Positions 1 to 10,388 of a stretch of DNA of 64,000 bases are shown in pieces. Location of the stretch: positions 39,840,728 to 39,904,727 of the forward strand of contig CM044871.1 of NCBI GenBank assembly GCA_024500155.1, in the 5' to 3' direction. The notes under the pieces are model-generated. The model saw only the letters and a program-made list of their open reading frames with translations. It was not told the DNA's origin and searched no databases. Position numbers and translations under genes: made by a program. Numbering within the stretch: position 1 is the first letter of the stretch; the number at the start of each line of letters is the position of its first letter. The DNA is from Chenopodium formosanum (taxonomy: Eukaryota; Streptophyta; Magnoliopsida; Caryophyllales; Amaranthaceae).

Positions 1-1056
1 AGGTTGTAGCTTATTAAAAGTATTCTGTTTGGTATTCAGGCTTATTGGGCTCAGATTTTCATCTTACCTTAGAAGATTCTTAGGGAAATTGAATCTAAGT
101 TCAAAATCTTTCTTTGGACTGGGAAGAACACTTATGTAAAAAAGGCTCATGTTTCCTAGCATCATATGACTCTCCCTAAGGTTTGTGGTGGTTGGAATAT
201 TACCTCTCTTGGTTATTAGAATAAGGCTGCTATTTGTAAGATACTTTAGGATCTTGCCCATAAAGATGATAATATGTGGGTGAAATGGGTGCATACTTAT
301 TATTTCAGCAATAAAAACATTTGGACTGTATGGGAACAGATTTTGTAGATGCTGGGTGTTAAGAAGCCTGTTTAGTCTTTCCAATTGGAACAACAATGGA
401 TTATTCAAAGTTGCAGGTTGGCTAGTAGTAGGGGAAGAGTATATACTATGTGCTTTGTTGAAACTATCTATAGTTTCTGGTTACAAAGGAATAGCCTATT
501 GTTTATAGGGAACTGTAAGCTTGCAGAAGCTGTTTTCAGAGACATTGTGTTTCATGTTGCTGTTAGGTGTAACAGTTCTGACAAGAAGCTGCTGTTACTG
601 TCATGGTCTCTGGGTTTTGGTTTCTGCAAGGTTGCTTGTGTGTTTTTATAGCCTAGATGTGTTCTGGTTTTCTAGCATGCAGCTGTTGTCCTTAAAATTG
701 TGTTTTGTGTCTCTGATATTTTGCTGTTTTGGCTGCTTTGAGTTTAGTTTATGTTGTTCTGTGATTGCTGGTGTCTTTGGAATTTTGTTTAGATTTATTT
801 GTCTGGTCCTTGCTCCTGGAACCCCGTCCTTGAAGGTGGCCAGGTACTTGAGTCCAGTAGTTGTTCTTTATTCACCTAGAACCCTTCATAGAAGGTGGCT
901 AGGTTTGATTTTAGAATTGGTCTTCTTGGTGTATGGCATTTTTGGTCTTTGGTGTTTGGGGTGAGTTTTTGCTTAGCCTTTGTAAGCATTAACTTTGCAT
1001 GCTGTAATTTGTTTACTTTGGTAATAAAATCTCTATTTACCAAAAAAAAAAAAAAA
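1..1056 (+). mobile_element. LINE (L1-type non-LTR retrotransposon), 3' part
   Basis: This is the 3' end of a plant LINE lying in satellite DNA. The first 650 bases are decayed coding sequence for the C-terminal part of ORF2. They are followed by about 390 bases of T/G-rich 3' UTR and a terminal run of A (1042-1056) that marks the target-primed end. The satellite resumes directly after the A tract. The 5' part lies outside the window. Poly(A) and the position of the coding relic fix the plus orientation. Confidence 0.8.
2..651 (+). pseudogene. LINE ORF2 C-terminal region (zf-RVT-like tail)
   Basis: The translated fragment has the conserved plant LINE tail, with segments such as KKAHV, HHMTLPKVCGGWNI and NKAAICKIL. 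It then shows the terminal block TMCFVETIYSFWLQRNSL followed by DIVFHVAVRC. In an active LINE this region follows the reverse transcriptase and contains a zinc-binding motif thought to help target priming. Several TAG codons stand where related plant LINEs have Trp (before HHM, before NKAA, before DLAH), and the frame shifts near base 370, so this copy is dead. The C-terminal frame ends at 649-651. Confidence 0.72.
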
Positions 1057-1164
1057 GATAATTGAATTAAATGAATGTCAAACACATTCAAGCAATGCCT
1101 TTTAATTCAAATACAAGTCAAATGCATTCAAATTAAGCTTTTTAAATGAAATGAGAATCAAATG
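1057..1164. repeat. 40-bp satellite, remnant of 2-3 units
   Basis: The short block repeats the motif TCAAATGNNNGTCAAANNCATTC at 40-base spacing. It is nearly identical, including private variants, to the last units of the large array ending at 21230. It is cut on the left by the LINE poly(A) and on the right by LTR B. Confidence 0.82.
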
Positions 1165-1343
1165 TGTTTTAGGTGTTTTAATCCCTCGAGAGAGTTACAG
1201 CTCAGAGACTGATCCGATTGCGCCTATACCAGCAAAACAACGGAGACTCCGGGTTGTTAAAGCTCCGCCTTTGACGATCAAGTTAGAACAGGTGTGTATT
1301 TCTGATGTAAGAGAATGTAGGGTATATTGTAATAAATTATAGG
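1165..1343 (-). repeat. LTR B, copy 1, left part
   Basis: The block starts with TGTTTTAGGTG and resembles the first 180 bases of the other LTRs read from the plus strand. It is interrupted at the ATAGG target site of element A and resumes at 7488. It is also truncated at 7703 by LTR C. The same satellite-to-B junction occurs at 21230/21231. Orientation is inferred from similarity to the LTRs of A and D. Confidence 0.72.
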
Positions 1344-1837
1344 TGTTTTGGGTGTTTTAGTCCCTTGGGAGAGTTACGTCATGAAGTCTGATCCGGCGGA
1401 GCTGCACCTGCAAAATAACGGAGACTCCGGGTGGTTGGAGCTCCGCCTCCGACGGTCAAGTTAGTAACTTGAAACGGAATAAAGAGAACGGAAATTTAGG
1501 TGGGTATCTGCTCGGATTCCAAGCTCAGGTCTTTCTCTGATGTAAGAGAATAAAGGTGTAATAAATGATTCAATGTGTCCCCAAAATGGGGAAATATCTC
1601 CCTATTTATAGGGTCGTTGGAGAATGTGCCCCTATCTAGGTCACTTGACCTAGATTTTAGTGGGCTACGCCGTTTTACGGCGCTCCTTGGGATTTGGGCC
1701 CTTGAAGGCCGCCATTTCAGAGGCATATCTGAGGGCGCCAAGTCTCAAGAGGATGTTGAGCCACATGGGCCATCCTGAGCTCGACACGTGGCGACCTCTC
1801 ATTGGTCCACGTGTCTAGGGTAAAAATACCCTAAACA
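1344..1837 (-). repeat. Element A 3' LTR
   Basis: The 494-bp LTR has TG..CA ends. On the minus strand it contains a TATAAATA box (within CCCTATAAATAGGG read in sense) and CACGTG motifs. Its inner edge adjoins the purine-rich sense sequence GAGGGGCAAA (plus strand 1838-1847), the likely polypurine tract. Confidence 0.88.
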
Positions 1838-2241
1838 TTTGCCCCTCACAGGTTGCGCGTGTATATCATGTGGGGCCTGTGACACGTGTCCACCTTTCAT
1901 AGGTGAACAGTAACGGGTAAAATTTTGAATTTCAAATCAAAAATTTTCCCCCCACTTTCACTTTCTATAAATAGAAAGTTACCCCCCTCCTTTTCACACC
2001 TCACGCTCACAATGACTTTTTAGAGAGAGAAAAAGAGAGATTTCTCTGCTCCCGCCTGCATCACAGCGAGTTTCAAGTTTCCGAGTGCAAGCAATACATC
2101 ACCCGGTTAACCGGCTGTAGCGGTTTTCAGATTTTTCAGAGTTAAAGCAAGGTAACCGCCTGTACCAATATAGCTTTTTCTCCCTTTCAATTTGTATACC
2201 ATTTTTTCCGCCTGCATACCCGGCTTTTTAAGAGAATATAA
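1838..2241 (+). promoter_or_regulatory. Promoter and 5' leader of element A antisense gene
   Basis: Just inside the LTR lies a decayed palindrome (about 1846-1882, arms TCACAGG and CCTGTGA). A TATAAATA box follows at 1966-1973 and then an AGAGAGAGAAA-rich leader. A consensus 5' splice donor (CAAG/GTAACC) occurs at 2152. The same order of palindrome, TATA, GA-rich leader and AAG/GTA donor is found at the antisense genes of D, E, F and C. Confidence 0.68.
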
Positions 2242-4887
2242 ATGAGTTCCCAATCCACCCACTCGGCACTACCTAGGACACTTAGCCGATCCCCCGGAAA
2301 GGCTGAGTCTAGAACAGGGGGTGCCTCTTCTGGACTGTCGGAACCAACATGCTCATCTCCGAATTCCTCCCTCCCTCTGTCTGTGCAGGACACAATGGCC
2401 AGAACGAAACAGACGGCCAGGCGGTCTAAAAGCGGGCGCACTATGAGAGTGCCAGCCGATGAGGTTTTCTCGGAAGGGGAACAGAGGGATTGGGAGGAGA
2501 GCGGATCTGAAGAAGAGGCTCCCTCTACCTCCGGGATCTCTGGAATAAGAGAGGTAGACGGCGAGGGAGCCGCCTCCTCTAATGAAGCTGGCGATGCTGA
2601 GGCCGGCCAAGGATCAAGAGCGGAATCTTTCGGCTTCGACCAGGGTGATTTTGCGGCTGACTATCAGCAGCCGCCCAAGGTTGCTGACAATCCCAACCCC
2701 GAAAGGACCCGGATGCTGCCGAGTAACATTGCCCTTCTTAATAGCGGGTTTAGGGCCTTTAAAGAGAAACATCCCTTTGGAAGGGGTTGGGAGGTTATTG
2801 TCCCTCCGGCTGATGCTGTGATGGCCTGGAGTGACGACATTGACCATGCAAATGATTACTTCATCTGCTATGAGGCGGTTATCGAAGCCCGGCCTCCGGT
2901 TCCCCCTCTACCCCGGGATTAGGAAAATCCTCAAGGGGTATGATCTGGGGGTTTGGCAGCTCACCCCTAACTCGTGGGTGAATATATTGAGTTACATCGC
3001 CGCCTGCGAGTTTCAGAATTTGAATCCCAGTTTCTCTGCCTTTGCTCACATGCACTATTTGAGCAAGGCTCCAGGCGGCCATGGGGCATGGCATACGCTG
3101 ACTACCTTGCCCCAATACTTAATGACTTAGGACAAAGTGTCCAAATGGTTCGGGTGGAAGGACAAGTTTTATTTGATTTCCTCCCCCACCCTAAGACACA
3201 ACCGGACACTGCGCCGGTACAACACTGAGCCGGCTCTTCTATGCTAGAAATGCCCTCTCCCGGTGCTATCTACTAAAGCCCGGGAGCAAAGAGCCGGGAT
3301 TTTTTGAGACAACAACTAAGCCCATGGGGGATGGGACTCACATCATAGTTCCCAAGAACTGGATCCCCTATCTGGACTTCTTCAAGGACGAGTGCTTCTT
3401 GTCCGCCTGCGGGCTGAGTACAATGTTTCCCAGGGGTAGAATACTTCTCATCCGTAATGATTGTTATTTCATTTTTATTGCAAACTTGCCTTAATATTTT
3501 CTAACTTGAAATTCTTGTTTTTGTTGACGAAGCCTTGAGGATGGTTGACCAGGGTAAAACTCCTGCTAAGTCTGCGGCGCTGCTGCGCAAGGAGGCGGCA
3601 CTTGCCAAAAAGGCAGCCGTCGAGGCTAAGGATACGAAGAAAGGCGGGGTAAGACCGCCTGACGTTATATGTTTGTTTTTTTGTTTTTTTATATATATAT
3701 ATATATATACCGGTTGGGTATGCTTACATTTTGCTTCTTTCTCAGGAGTCCGTCAAGAGGATTCCACGATCATTCTCCAAGTTGCTCAAAAGGCAGGGAG
3801 ATGATCTGGAGAAGTCTCCGGCTGCCAAAGCCGCCAGGAAGGATCCCCCCCAGAAACAAACATCTGCCCAATCCGGTCGTCCAACGATTGGGGGCAAATC
3901 CCCTTCTGTTCTGAAAAACCTCAGCGAAAGCTCAGAACAGCAGAAAGCGCCGGATGTCTCAACGGCATCGAAGGGTGGCGAGCCACCTGAGGTTGCAGGC
4001 GGTGCGGCAACCACTGGGGAGGAGAGTAAGCCGGAGACCCATCCGGAAGCTCAAGGTAAGGAACAAACTAAAATACCTTGGCTACTGGATTTTATGAGAG
4101 TCAAGACCAAGGTTGATCCTTCAAAAGGGTCCGTCAGCAGCCGAAAACGGAGGAATGTTGACTACGCTGCTTCTATCTCACAAAGCACTATTTTTTATGC
4201 AGATCTGTCTGCTGACCAGCCGGATCTTGCGAGCTTCGCAAAGAGGATGGTGAGGACCCTCACCCAGTCTGAAAAGAATTCCATACCTGATCTGCAGGTC
4301 GTGGACTTCGATCGGATAATGGGTTCTCTGGTTGTGGTAAAAATCCCTTTACCCTGATATCTTTTATCTTTAATTTGGCTAAGTAACTCACCAACCGACT
4401 ATTATTGTCTCAGGCCATGGTGAGAGTGGACAGTCTCCGGGGCCCCTTCAGGCGAAAGCAAGAAGAGGTAAATGACGCCAAACGGAGGGCCCTAGAAAAC
4501 CTTAACTTTGATGAACATTCTGATTATATGTATAATTTAAAGATTAAAGCAATAGAGTTGAAACAGGAGGAGCTGATCCGGAGTTTGACAGCTGCAAACG
4601 ATGAAGCTAACAGCAGGGATGATGACCTTGACTAGAAGCTGAAAGATGCCAAATCAGATCTCAAGGCATTGGAGGATGCTGACAAGGAAAATGCCCAACT
4701 CCGGATAGACAATGACCGCCTCAAGGTCGAGCTTATGAATCTGCACAACAAGCAGTCGGATGAGCTGGCCCAGGAGCAGACCCGGCTGACTGAGGAGAAT
4801 AAACGGGACAACTTGGCCCAGCTGAAGATCACCTGGGGCCTCCTTTACCCAGAGATAGACTTTGAGGTGCTGGGTCAGCATCCTTGA
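2242..4887 (+). pseudogene. Antisense extra gene (aORF) of element A; domain resembles Transposase_28-type 'putative gypsy type transposon', plus coiled coil
   Basis: This is the antisense gene of the Tat-like family; its function is unknown. Exons inferred from GT/AG sites and comparison with D, E and F are 2242-3435, about 3533-3648, 3746-4055, 4203-4336 and 4414-4887. The N-terminal part is Ser/acidic-rich. The core has the family segments FPLYPGIRKILKGYDLGVWQL and TPNSWVNIL. The last exon is a heptad-rich coiled coil with the C-terminal motif W-x2-LYP. The upstream ATG is at 2242. A second in-frame ATG at 2395, in ACAATGGCC context, starts MARTKQTARRSKSGR, which matches histone H3 residues 1-8 after Met removal. 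A frameshift lies near 2895, and stops occur in exon 1 (from 3128 on) and at 4633. Exon 5 is fused by deletion to the protease region. Confidence 0.72.
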
Positions 4888-6960
4888 CATTGTCAAGGTC
4901 TATTGGTTCTTGGCCGCCTGGGGTTACAGTGTCTCTGACGGCTGAAAGATAGCACTCTCGAGCCGTCTTCTGATCCCCATTTAGGGAATCAACAGTGCCA
5001 TCATCCCTATCATACTTGATGAGCATGAGAGATGGGATGATTACTGCCTTGGCTACGTTGAGGGTTGGCCTGACAAGGATAATGTTGTAGGCGGTCAACT
5101 CCTCAACGACCAAGAATCTGACGACAATGTGTCGTCCTTGGCCTTTCTCTCCCAGCCGGATGGGTTAGTCAATTCTTCCGGCTGGGTAGACCATCCCACC
5201 CCCAAAACCAACTAAGAGGTGGGTGACCGGATGCATGCTGCTGACATTGTATTTTAGCTTTTGCAAGCACCAGAGGCTGATGATGTCTGATGAGCTGCCG
5301 GTGTCAATAAGGATTCTTCCAACCAGTTGGTTGGCAACCTTACATTCAATGACGACCGGGTCATCATGCGAATAGCGGACGCTGCCCCTGTCCTTCTCAA
5401 TGATCAAGACGTCTGGGAAGGAGGTGCTTGCAGACGCCTGCTCATCATCATCCTTATCCATCTTTCGAAGATGGCACTTGGTGCCCCGGATGGTAGGGCC
5501 ACCACAGGAAAACCCTCCTACTATTGTGTAGACCGGCTCCTTGTCGGTATCCGAGCTACTGGCAGGCTGGGAGGTAGTCTTAGAGGACTGACCCTTATTC
5601 TTCTTCTTTGCCCCGGCTGGGGACTTAGAAATATAGAACTTCAGCATTCCTTTGTCAGCCAGACGGTCCAATGCCCTTTGAAGGCTGAAACAGTCGTTGG
5701 TCTCATGGCTAACTTCCTCATGGTATTGGCAAAATTTATTTTTGTTCCTTGATTAAATGAAACTTTTCATTGGATTCGGCTTCACTAGGGACAACCGGTC
5801 CTTAATTTCCATGAGGATGGAAATGCAGTCCTTGTTAAACTCGTACTTGGGGACGTACGGTTTAAACTCTTTCTTCTTCTTCTGGGACGGCTGGTCAGAA
5901 TAACTAACCACCTAGATTTCTTTTCTCTTTTTGCTCTCTTCTTTCTTTTTAGCCGGCTAAGCAGGCCGGTTGTCTTTCTGCTTGTCGGACTTCTTAGAGT
6001 CCGACTGGCTACCAGGCGAGCAGAGGTCGGTAGCTTGAATGTAGCTTTCCGCCTCCCTCAGGGCCGCATGTAGGGTGAAAGCCTCTTTTCTGACTAGGTC
6101 GAACTTAAAGGTCGACCCGTCTCTCAAACCTTTGAAAAATTCTGTAAAAGCTACAACATCAGACAGTCCCTTAATCTGAATTCTGATCAGATTGAACCGC
6201 CTGACATATGAGCGCAGCCCTTCTCTCTCTCACTGCTTAACATTGCTCAAATCAAGGCTTGTTTTCTTAGCAGGGATGTTCATTGCGAAGTTAGAAGCAA
6301 AAAGGAAGGCTAGCTTCCTGAAGTTGTCGATGGACCCGGCTGGCAGATTACCAAACCATTGTTGGGCAATGCCCTTCAATGTAGCCAGGAAAGTTCGACG
6401 TTCGACTCAGACAGCGATTGGTTTCTCTTCCAGTTAATGATCTCCCGGGCATCAAGAGTTGATTTTTTACTTCTCACCGGCTGCTGAGTTTGGCGAGTGT
6501 TATTGGTGTTCTTCCCAGGAAGGAGAATTTTCTACCAATCAATGGTCCCGGCTGCCTTCTCCTTTGGATGAGGAGTGGGCTGCCGGTCTCTGACTGACTT
6601 CCCCTTCTCTGGAGGAGTCTTCTTTGCCGACTGACTTTTACTTGGGCCAGCCCGGCTTTTGGTGATCAGCTCTTTAATTTCACCCTTGAAACTTGTCATG
6701 AATCTCATGAGTTCGTCTCGGGTGACAGGGGCTGATCCAGCGGCCGTTTGGGTTTCCCCTTCCGGCTGCCCAGTGGGTCTGCTCGGACCCGCCTGGGAGG
6801 CACCCCGCTCTAGAATATCTCTAGGCTGGATGCTCTTGATTCTAAGCGAGCCATCCTCGGCTTTAAAGGTTTCGAGCTGAGGATCCTCATCCTCCTGGTC
6901 TGTAAATTCTTCTGGGTCATCGCCCAGACGGTTAGGGGGTGGTACAGACTCTTGAACTAT
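4880..6960 (-). pseudogene. Element A gag-protease remnant
   Basis: Translated on the minus strand, this matches the gag and protease of D and E with many frameshifts and stops. Recognisable parts are the C-terminal protease end (LDNVKDADPAP), the aspartic protease core (LIDTGSSSD), a Lys-rich linker and the gag core around 6150-6430. The start codon seen in D and E (ATG before VQESV) reads ATA here at 6958-6960. Everything downstream of protease is deleted, and the fusion to the antisense gene is at about 4870-4880 inside a shared GCTGGGTC. The product would have been the capsid/nucleocapsid precursor and retroviral-type aspartic protease. Confidence 0.82.
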
Positions 6961-6969
6961 CTTCGAGGT

Positions 6970-6991
6970 ACTCTCCCCACAGACGGCGCCA
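6970..6991 (-). other. Primer binding site of element A
   Basis: Read in sense, the LTR end is followed by TTTGGCGCCGTCTGTGGGGA. The first bases TGGCGCCG complement the 3' end of tRNAs ending CGGCGCCA, such as tRNA-Asp, with weaker match further in. The exact primer tRNA is uncertain. Confidence 0.6.
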
Positions 6992-6993
6992 AA

Positions 6994-7487
6994 TGTTTTG
7001 GGTGTTTTTGTCTCTTGGGAGAGTTATGTCACGAAGTCTGATCCGGCTGAACTGCACCTGCAAAATAACGGAGACTCCGGGTGGTTGGAGCTCCGCCTCC
7101 GACGGTCAAGTTAGTAACTTGAAACGGAATAAAGAGAACGGAAATTTAGGTGGGTATCTGCTCGGAATCCAAGCTCAGGTCTTTCTCTGATGTAAGAGAA
7201 TAAAGGTGTAATAAATGATTCAATGTGTCCCCAAAATGGGGAAATATCTCCCTATTTATATTGTCGTTGGAGAATGTGCCCCTATCTTGGTCACTTGACC
7301 TAGATTTTAGTGGGCTGCGCCGTTTTACGGCGCTCCTTGGGATTTGGGCCCTTGAAGGCCGCCATTTCACAGGCATATCTGAGGGCGCCAAGTGTCAAGA
7401 GGATGTTGAGCCACATGGGCCATCCTGAACTCGACACGTGGCGACCTCTCATTGGTCCACGTGTCTAGGGTAAAAATACCCTAAACA
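6994..7487 (-). repeat. Element A 5' LTR
   Basis: The 494-bp partner of the LTR at 1344-1837 has the same TG..CA ends and the target duplication ATAGG immediately outside. The TATA region reads TATATTG here instead of TATAGGG, so the sense promoter may be weakened. Confidence 0.88.
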
Positions 7488-7703
7488 ATAGGTGTCCCCA
7501 AAATTGGGGTCATCTCCCTATTTATAGGGTCATTGGGTAATGTGCCCCTAATTACTTCATTCTGACCTAATTCTGGTGGGCTGCACCGAATTACGGCTTT
7601 CTCGAGTTTTGGGCCCTTGAAGTCTGCCTTTTCTCTTAGATTTTTGGAATGACACGTGTCAAATAGGGATTGGTTCAATTTGGACTACTCGGGGTATGAC
7701 ACG
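7488..7703 (-). repeat. LTR B, copy 1, right part
   Basis: The sequence continues LTR B after element A (compare the uninterrupted copy at 21231-21599). It contains CCCTATTTATAGGG, the sense TATA box. It is cut at 7703 by the start of LTR C, at the same base as in copy 2. Confidence 0.72.
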
Positions 7704-8417
7704 TGTTTTGGGGTTTTTATGTCCGTTGGGAAAGTTACAACTCAAGACTGGATTTGACAAGGACACTTGTACCAGCAAAACAAATGGAACTCTGAATGGT
7801 CAGAGGTCCGCCTCAGAAGTTTAAGTTCGTACGGGACCAGAGTAAAACGTGCGAAAAGTAAGGGTTCGTTTGGCATCGCTGTGGTTTTTATTTTTTTGGA
7901 TTTTTGCTTATTAAAAGTATATTATATATGTCACATAATGAATCAAAAATTATTTAAGCTTATTAAAATCATGATAATTTTAAAAACTGACAACAAAAAA
8001 GTGGGAACACCTTTTTCTTGTTTCCTGTTTTTGGTTTTTAGTTTTCAAAAAAACAGAAAACTGAAAACAAAAAATAATGTCAAACAAGCCCTAAGTTATC
8101 TACTCGGGTTCTAAGCTCAGGTGTTCTATGTTTTAGAGAGCTATAAATGCCTTAATGATAAAGACGTAATGATTGAAAGATTCAATGTGTCAAAGATCTC
8201 CCAATAATTGGGGGAATCTCCCTATTTATAGTGTTCGAGGAAGACACGCCTTACCCTATTGTTTAATGACCTAGGGATTAGGGCAGCGCTGTTTAGCAGC
8301 GCCTCTTAGGATTTGGGCCTTGAAAGGCCGCCATTCCCAAGGTGCATATCTGAGTGACACGTGTCGTCCATTTGGAGGGTCCATATGGATGCCTCTCATA
8401 GGGACACATGTCTGATT
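7704..8417 (-). repeat. LTR C, copy 1 (3' end deleted, carries a MITE)
   Basis: The LTR begins TGTTTTGGGG and is homologous to 21600-21687 plus 43975-44404. A MITE splits it at 7862-8091. Homology to copy 2 ends in TCTGATTG at about 8417. From there the sequence jumps to the region before the last exon of the antisense gene, so a deletion has removed the LTR end, the antisense promoter and the first exons. Confidence 0.72.
7862..8091. mobile_element. Tourist-like MITE (PIF/Harbinger type), 230 bp
   Basis: The terminal inverted repeats are GGGTTCGTTTGGCAT and, at the other end, the complement of ATGTCAAACAAGCCC. They are flanked by the 3-bp duplication TAA (7859-7861 and 8092-8094). The interior is AT-rich and non-coding. 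The paralogous LTR at 44036 has an empty site (AAAGTATGTTATC) that supports both the boundaries and the duplication. Confidence 0.85.
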
Positions 8418-8502
8418 GTTTTTTTACTTGTGTCTTTTGACTTGAGTGATGATTTAGACGAATGTTTCCTAATTTCTTCTTTTTGTTTTGGCCGAATGTA
8501 GG

Positions 8503-9114
8503 CAATGCTGCACGTGAGTGGTCTTAAAAAGCCACTTAACGACAAGACTAGAGAGGTAAAGGCAGTAAATGCTCGGGCCGCCTCTTCCTTAAACAAGGCT
8601 TAGTTTGTGATTGCCCAAAATGATTCTTCTGACACTTGATATGTTGTATTCCCAAGCGTCGGCCAATCTGCAAGTCCAGCAGAACTTGGACGTAGTGAAG
8701 AGGTGGGTCAAGGAGCTCCAAGATGAGGTCAAGGGCTTCAAGGAGAAGCTGGATCCCCTCCGAGAGGCGTAGAGCATGGCTGAGAGCCTCGAGGGTCAGG
8801 TTAAGAAACTCAAGGGTCATTTGCAAAACCAAGAAACTCAACTCAGGGCCAAGTATAGGTCCCTGAGGAGGAAGAGAAGACGACCTTGGTTAAGCAAATG
8901 ATGATGACAATGAAGCCATCATGCGTGCGGCCTGGGCAGAATTACAGCCATCCACTGACTATCAAACTTTGAAAGACAAGTTTGATAAGGCGAATGACGA
9001 GTTTAATGCCCTCTCTTGAGGAAAGCAAAGGAGGCGGCTGCCAATGCTGACAATGAGAGATCTGACTCCTCAGATGACTCGTCGGAAGAGAAAAAGGAAG
9101 AGCAGTCGTCGTAG
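8503..9114 (+). pseudogene. Last exon of the antisense gene of element C, copy 1
   Basis: An acceptor-like TGTAG precedes GCAATGCTGCACGTG at about 8503, matching the AML/AMV start of exon 5 in D, A and F. The translation is a broken coiled coil rich in Gln, Glu, Lys and Leu, with heptad patterns such as NLQVQQNLDVVKRWVKEL, then an acidic C-terminus ending near 9114. Several stops and frameshifts are present. It is the only coding part left of this element copy. Function is unknown in the family. Confidence 0.6.
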
Positions 9115-10388
9115 GACAAGGCGACTGCCAATGTTGAGAACCTCCCCTGATCTTTTAAGCTTTTAGGTATCTTTTCTGCGGCCGAATGACCAAGTAGTTT
9201 GCTTTTTCGGCCTGCGTGCTGAGTATTCAAAGTATTATTTACCGACAAAGGGGCTCGAGTAAATGGACAATTCCTGGCTTTGCCAGTTAACATTTACAGT
9301 CGTCAGTTTTGACGGATGTTACTTTTATGAAGCATTCGGTCATTTGACCGGTTTTATTTATTTTGGTGCTTATGCTTTAAAATTTTTAAAGCTTTCAATT
9401 TTTTATACATAGAATTTTTGGCTAAGTATTTTTAACCTGTATACTATGCAAATGTCCTTGCCCTTGGCCGGATGTCGGTTGTTTTCAATAAATGGATTGA
9501 TTCACAAAGAAATTATTGATACTTTAAGGAGTATGCATGGTCTCTATGTCAATCAATCACTATGGTGATTTCCCCAAACCAAGCAACAGACGGCAATGTA
9601 GAACAGACGGTTTTAATAACTTGAATGCATTCGGCCAAAGGCCTAAGGAGATATAGTTAAGCCGCTAAGTTTTTTTACTTAGCTTATTTTTTGATAAAAT
9701 AATTGTCCGCCTGCCTTGCCTTAAAACAAGAACAGGTGGTTGAATAGCCTCTAAAATAAAACAATAGCCGCTTTTTGGCTATACTAGAATAGTCCAAAAA
9801 ACTTAATGCTTTTTAGATTTCAAGTTAGATTATCAAACGACTGCGAGCGTTGCCTTAACGCATTCGTTAGGGCCTCTTGTTTTTTTTCATAGAGCAATGT
9901 GCCACCCGAATAGGAGATGCTTCTCTTCGACGTTTTCGCCCTAATGTACGTCACCGGTTGTGTGACTCATGTTAGAGCAGAGAGTCGTACTCATGTTGGA
10001 GCAGACGGTTTTTTAAATAAAGTATATCCGGCCATTGACCTCTTTTGAAAAGTAAATAGCCACTAAGTCATTGACTTAGCTTTTACAAGTTTAATAAGGT
10101 TAGGGACGATTGCTTTGCTGCAGTCGGCTCTTTTAGTAAGAATTTGGGTGTCTGCTGTTGGGGTAGACGATTCCTTTATAAAATAATTTAAACAAAGTAT
10201 ATAGGACATAAGGCCGTCTGCACATTGTGAAAGCAGTACTCTATAGAATCTAAACAATGGCCTGCACATTGTGCAGGCGATGTTCAAACATCTATAGAAG
10301 CTTAAGCTTGGTCCGTCTAAACATTGTGCAGCCGGCACTGTAATAAAGTTTAAGCAAGATCTGTCTGCACATTTACAGTCGTAAGTTT
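9115..10388. other. Non-coding spacer of element C (between antisense gene and pol), with tandem repeats
   Basis: I see no gene. The sequence aligns in order with the spacer of D (28535-29863): a GCGGC tract, a 'CGGCCTGCGTGC' segment, and 'ATCAATCACTATGGTGATT' before 9580. The end (about 10190-10380) carries three or four diverged tandem units of roughly 65 bp around TGCACATTGTGCA. The junction to the F LTR lies near 10388. Confidence 0.55.

Larger units (their letters stand above)
1344..7487 (-). mobile_element. Element A: internally deleted Tat-like Ty3/gypsy retrotransposon
   Basis: A 6.1-kb element lies between two 494-bp LTRs that both begin TGTTTTGGGTG and end CCCTAAACA on the plus strand. 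The insertion is flanked by the 5-bp duplication ATAGG (1339-1343 and 7488-7492). By eye the LTRs differ at about 14 positions (near 3%). From the 5' LTR on the right, the minus strand carries the PBS, gag and protease remnants. All of RT, RNase H and integrase is missing. The plus-strand antisense gene then fills the rest, up to the 3' LTR. The element is non-autonomous and sits inside LTR B. Confidence 0.88.

Noticed and set aside
2395..2445. A true histone H3 gene or pseudogene at the MARTKQTAR site
   Set aside because: Similarity to H3 ends after about ten residues; the downstream sequence has no histone fold and matches the retrotransposon antisense gene in other copies.
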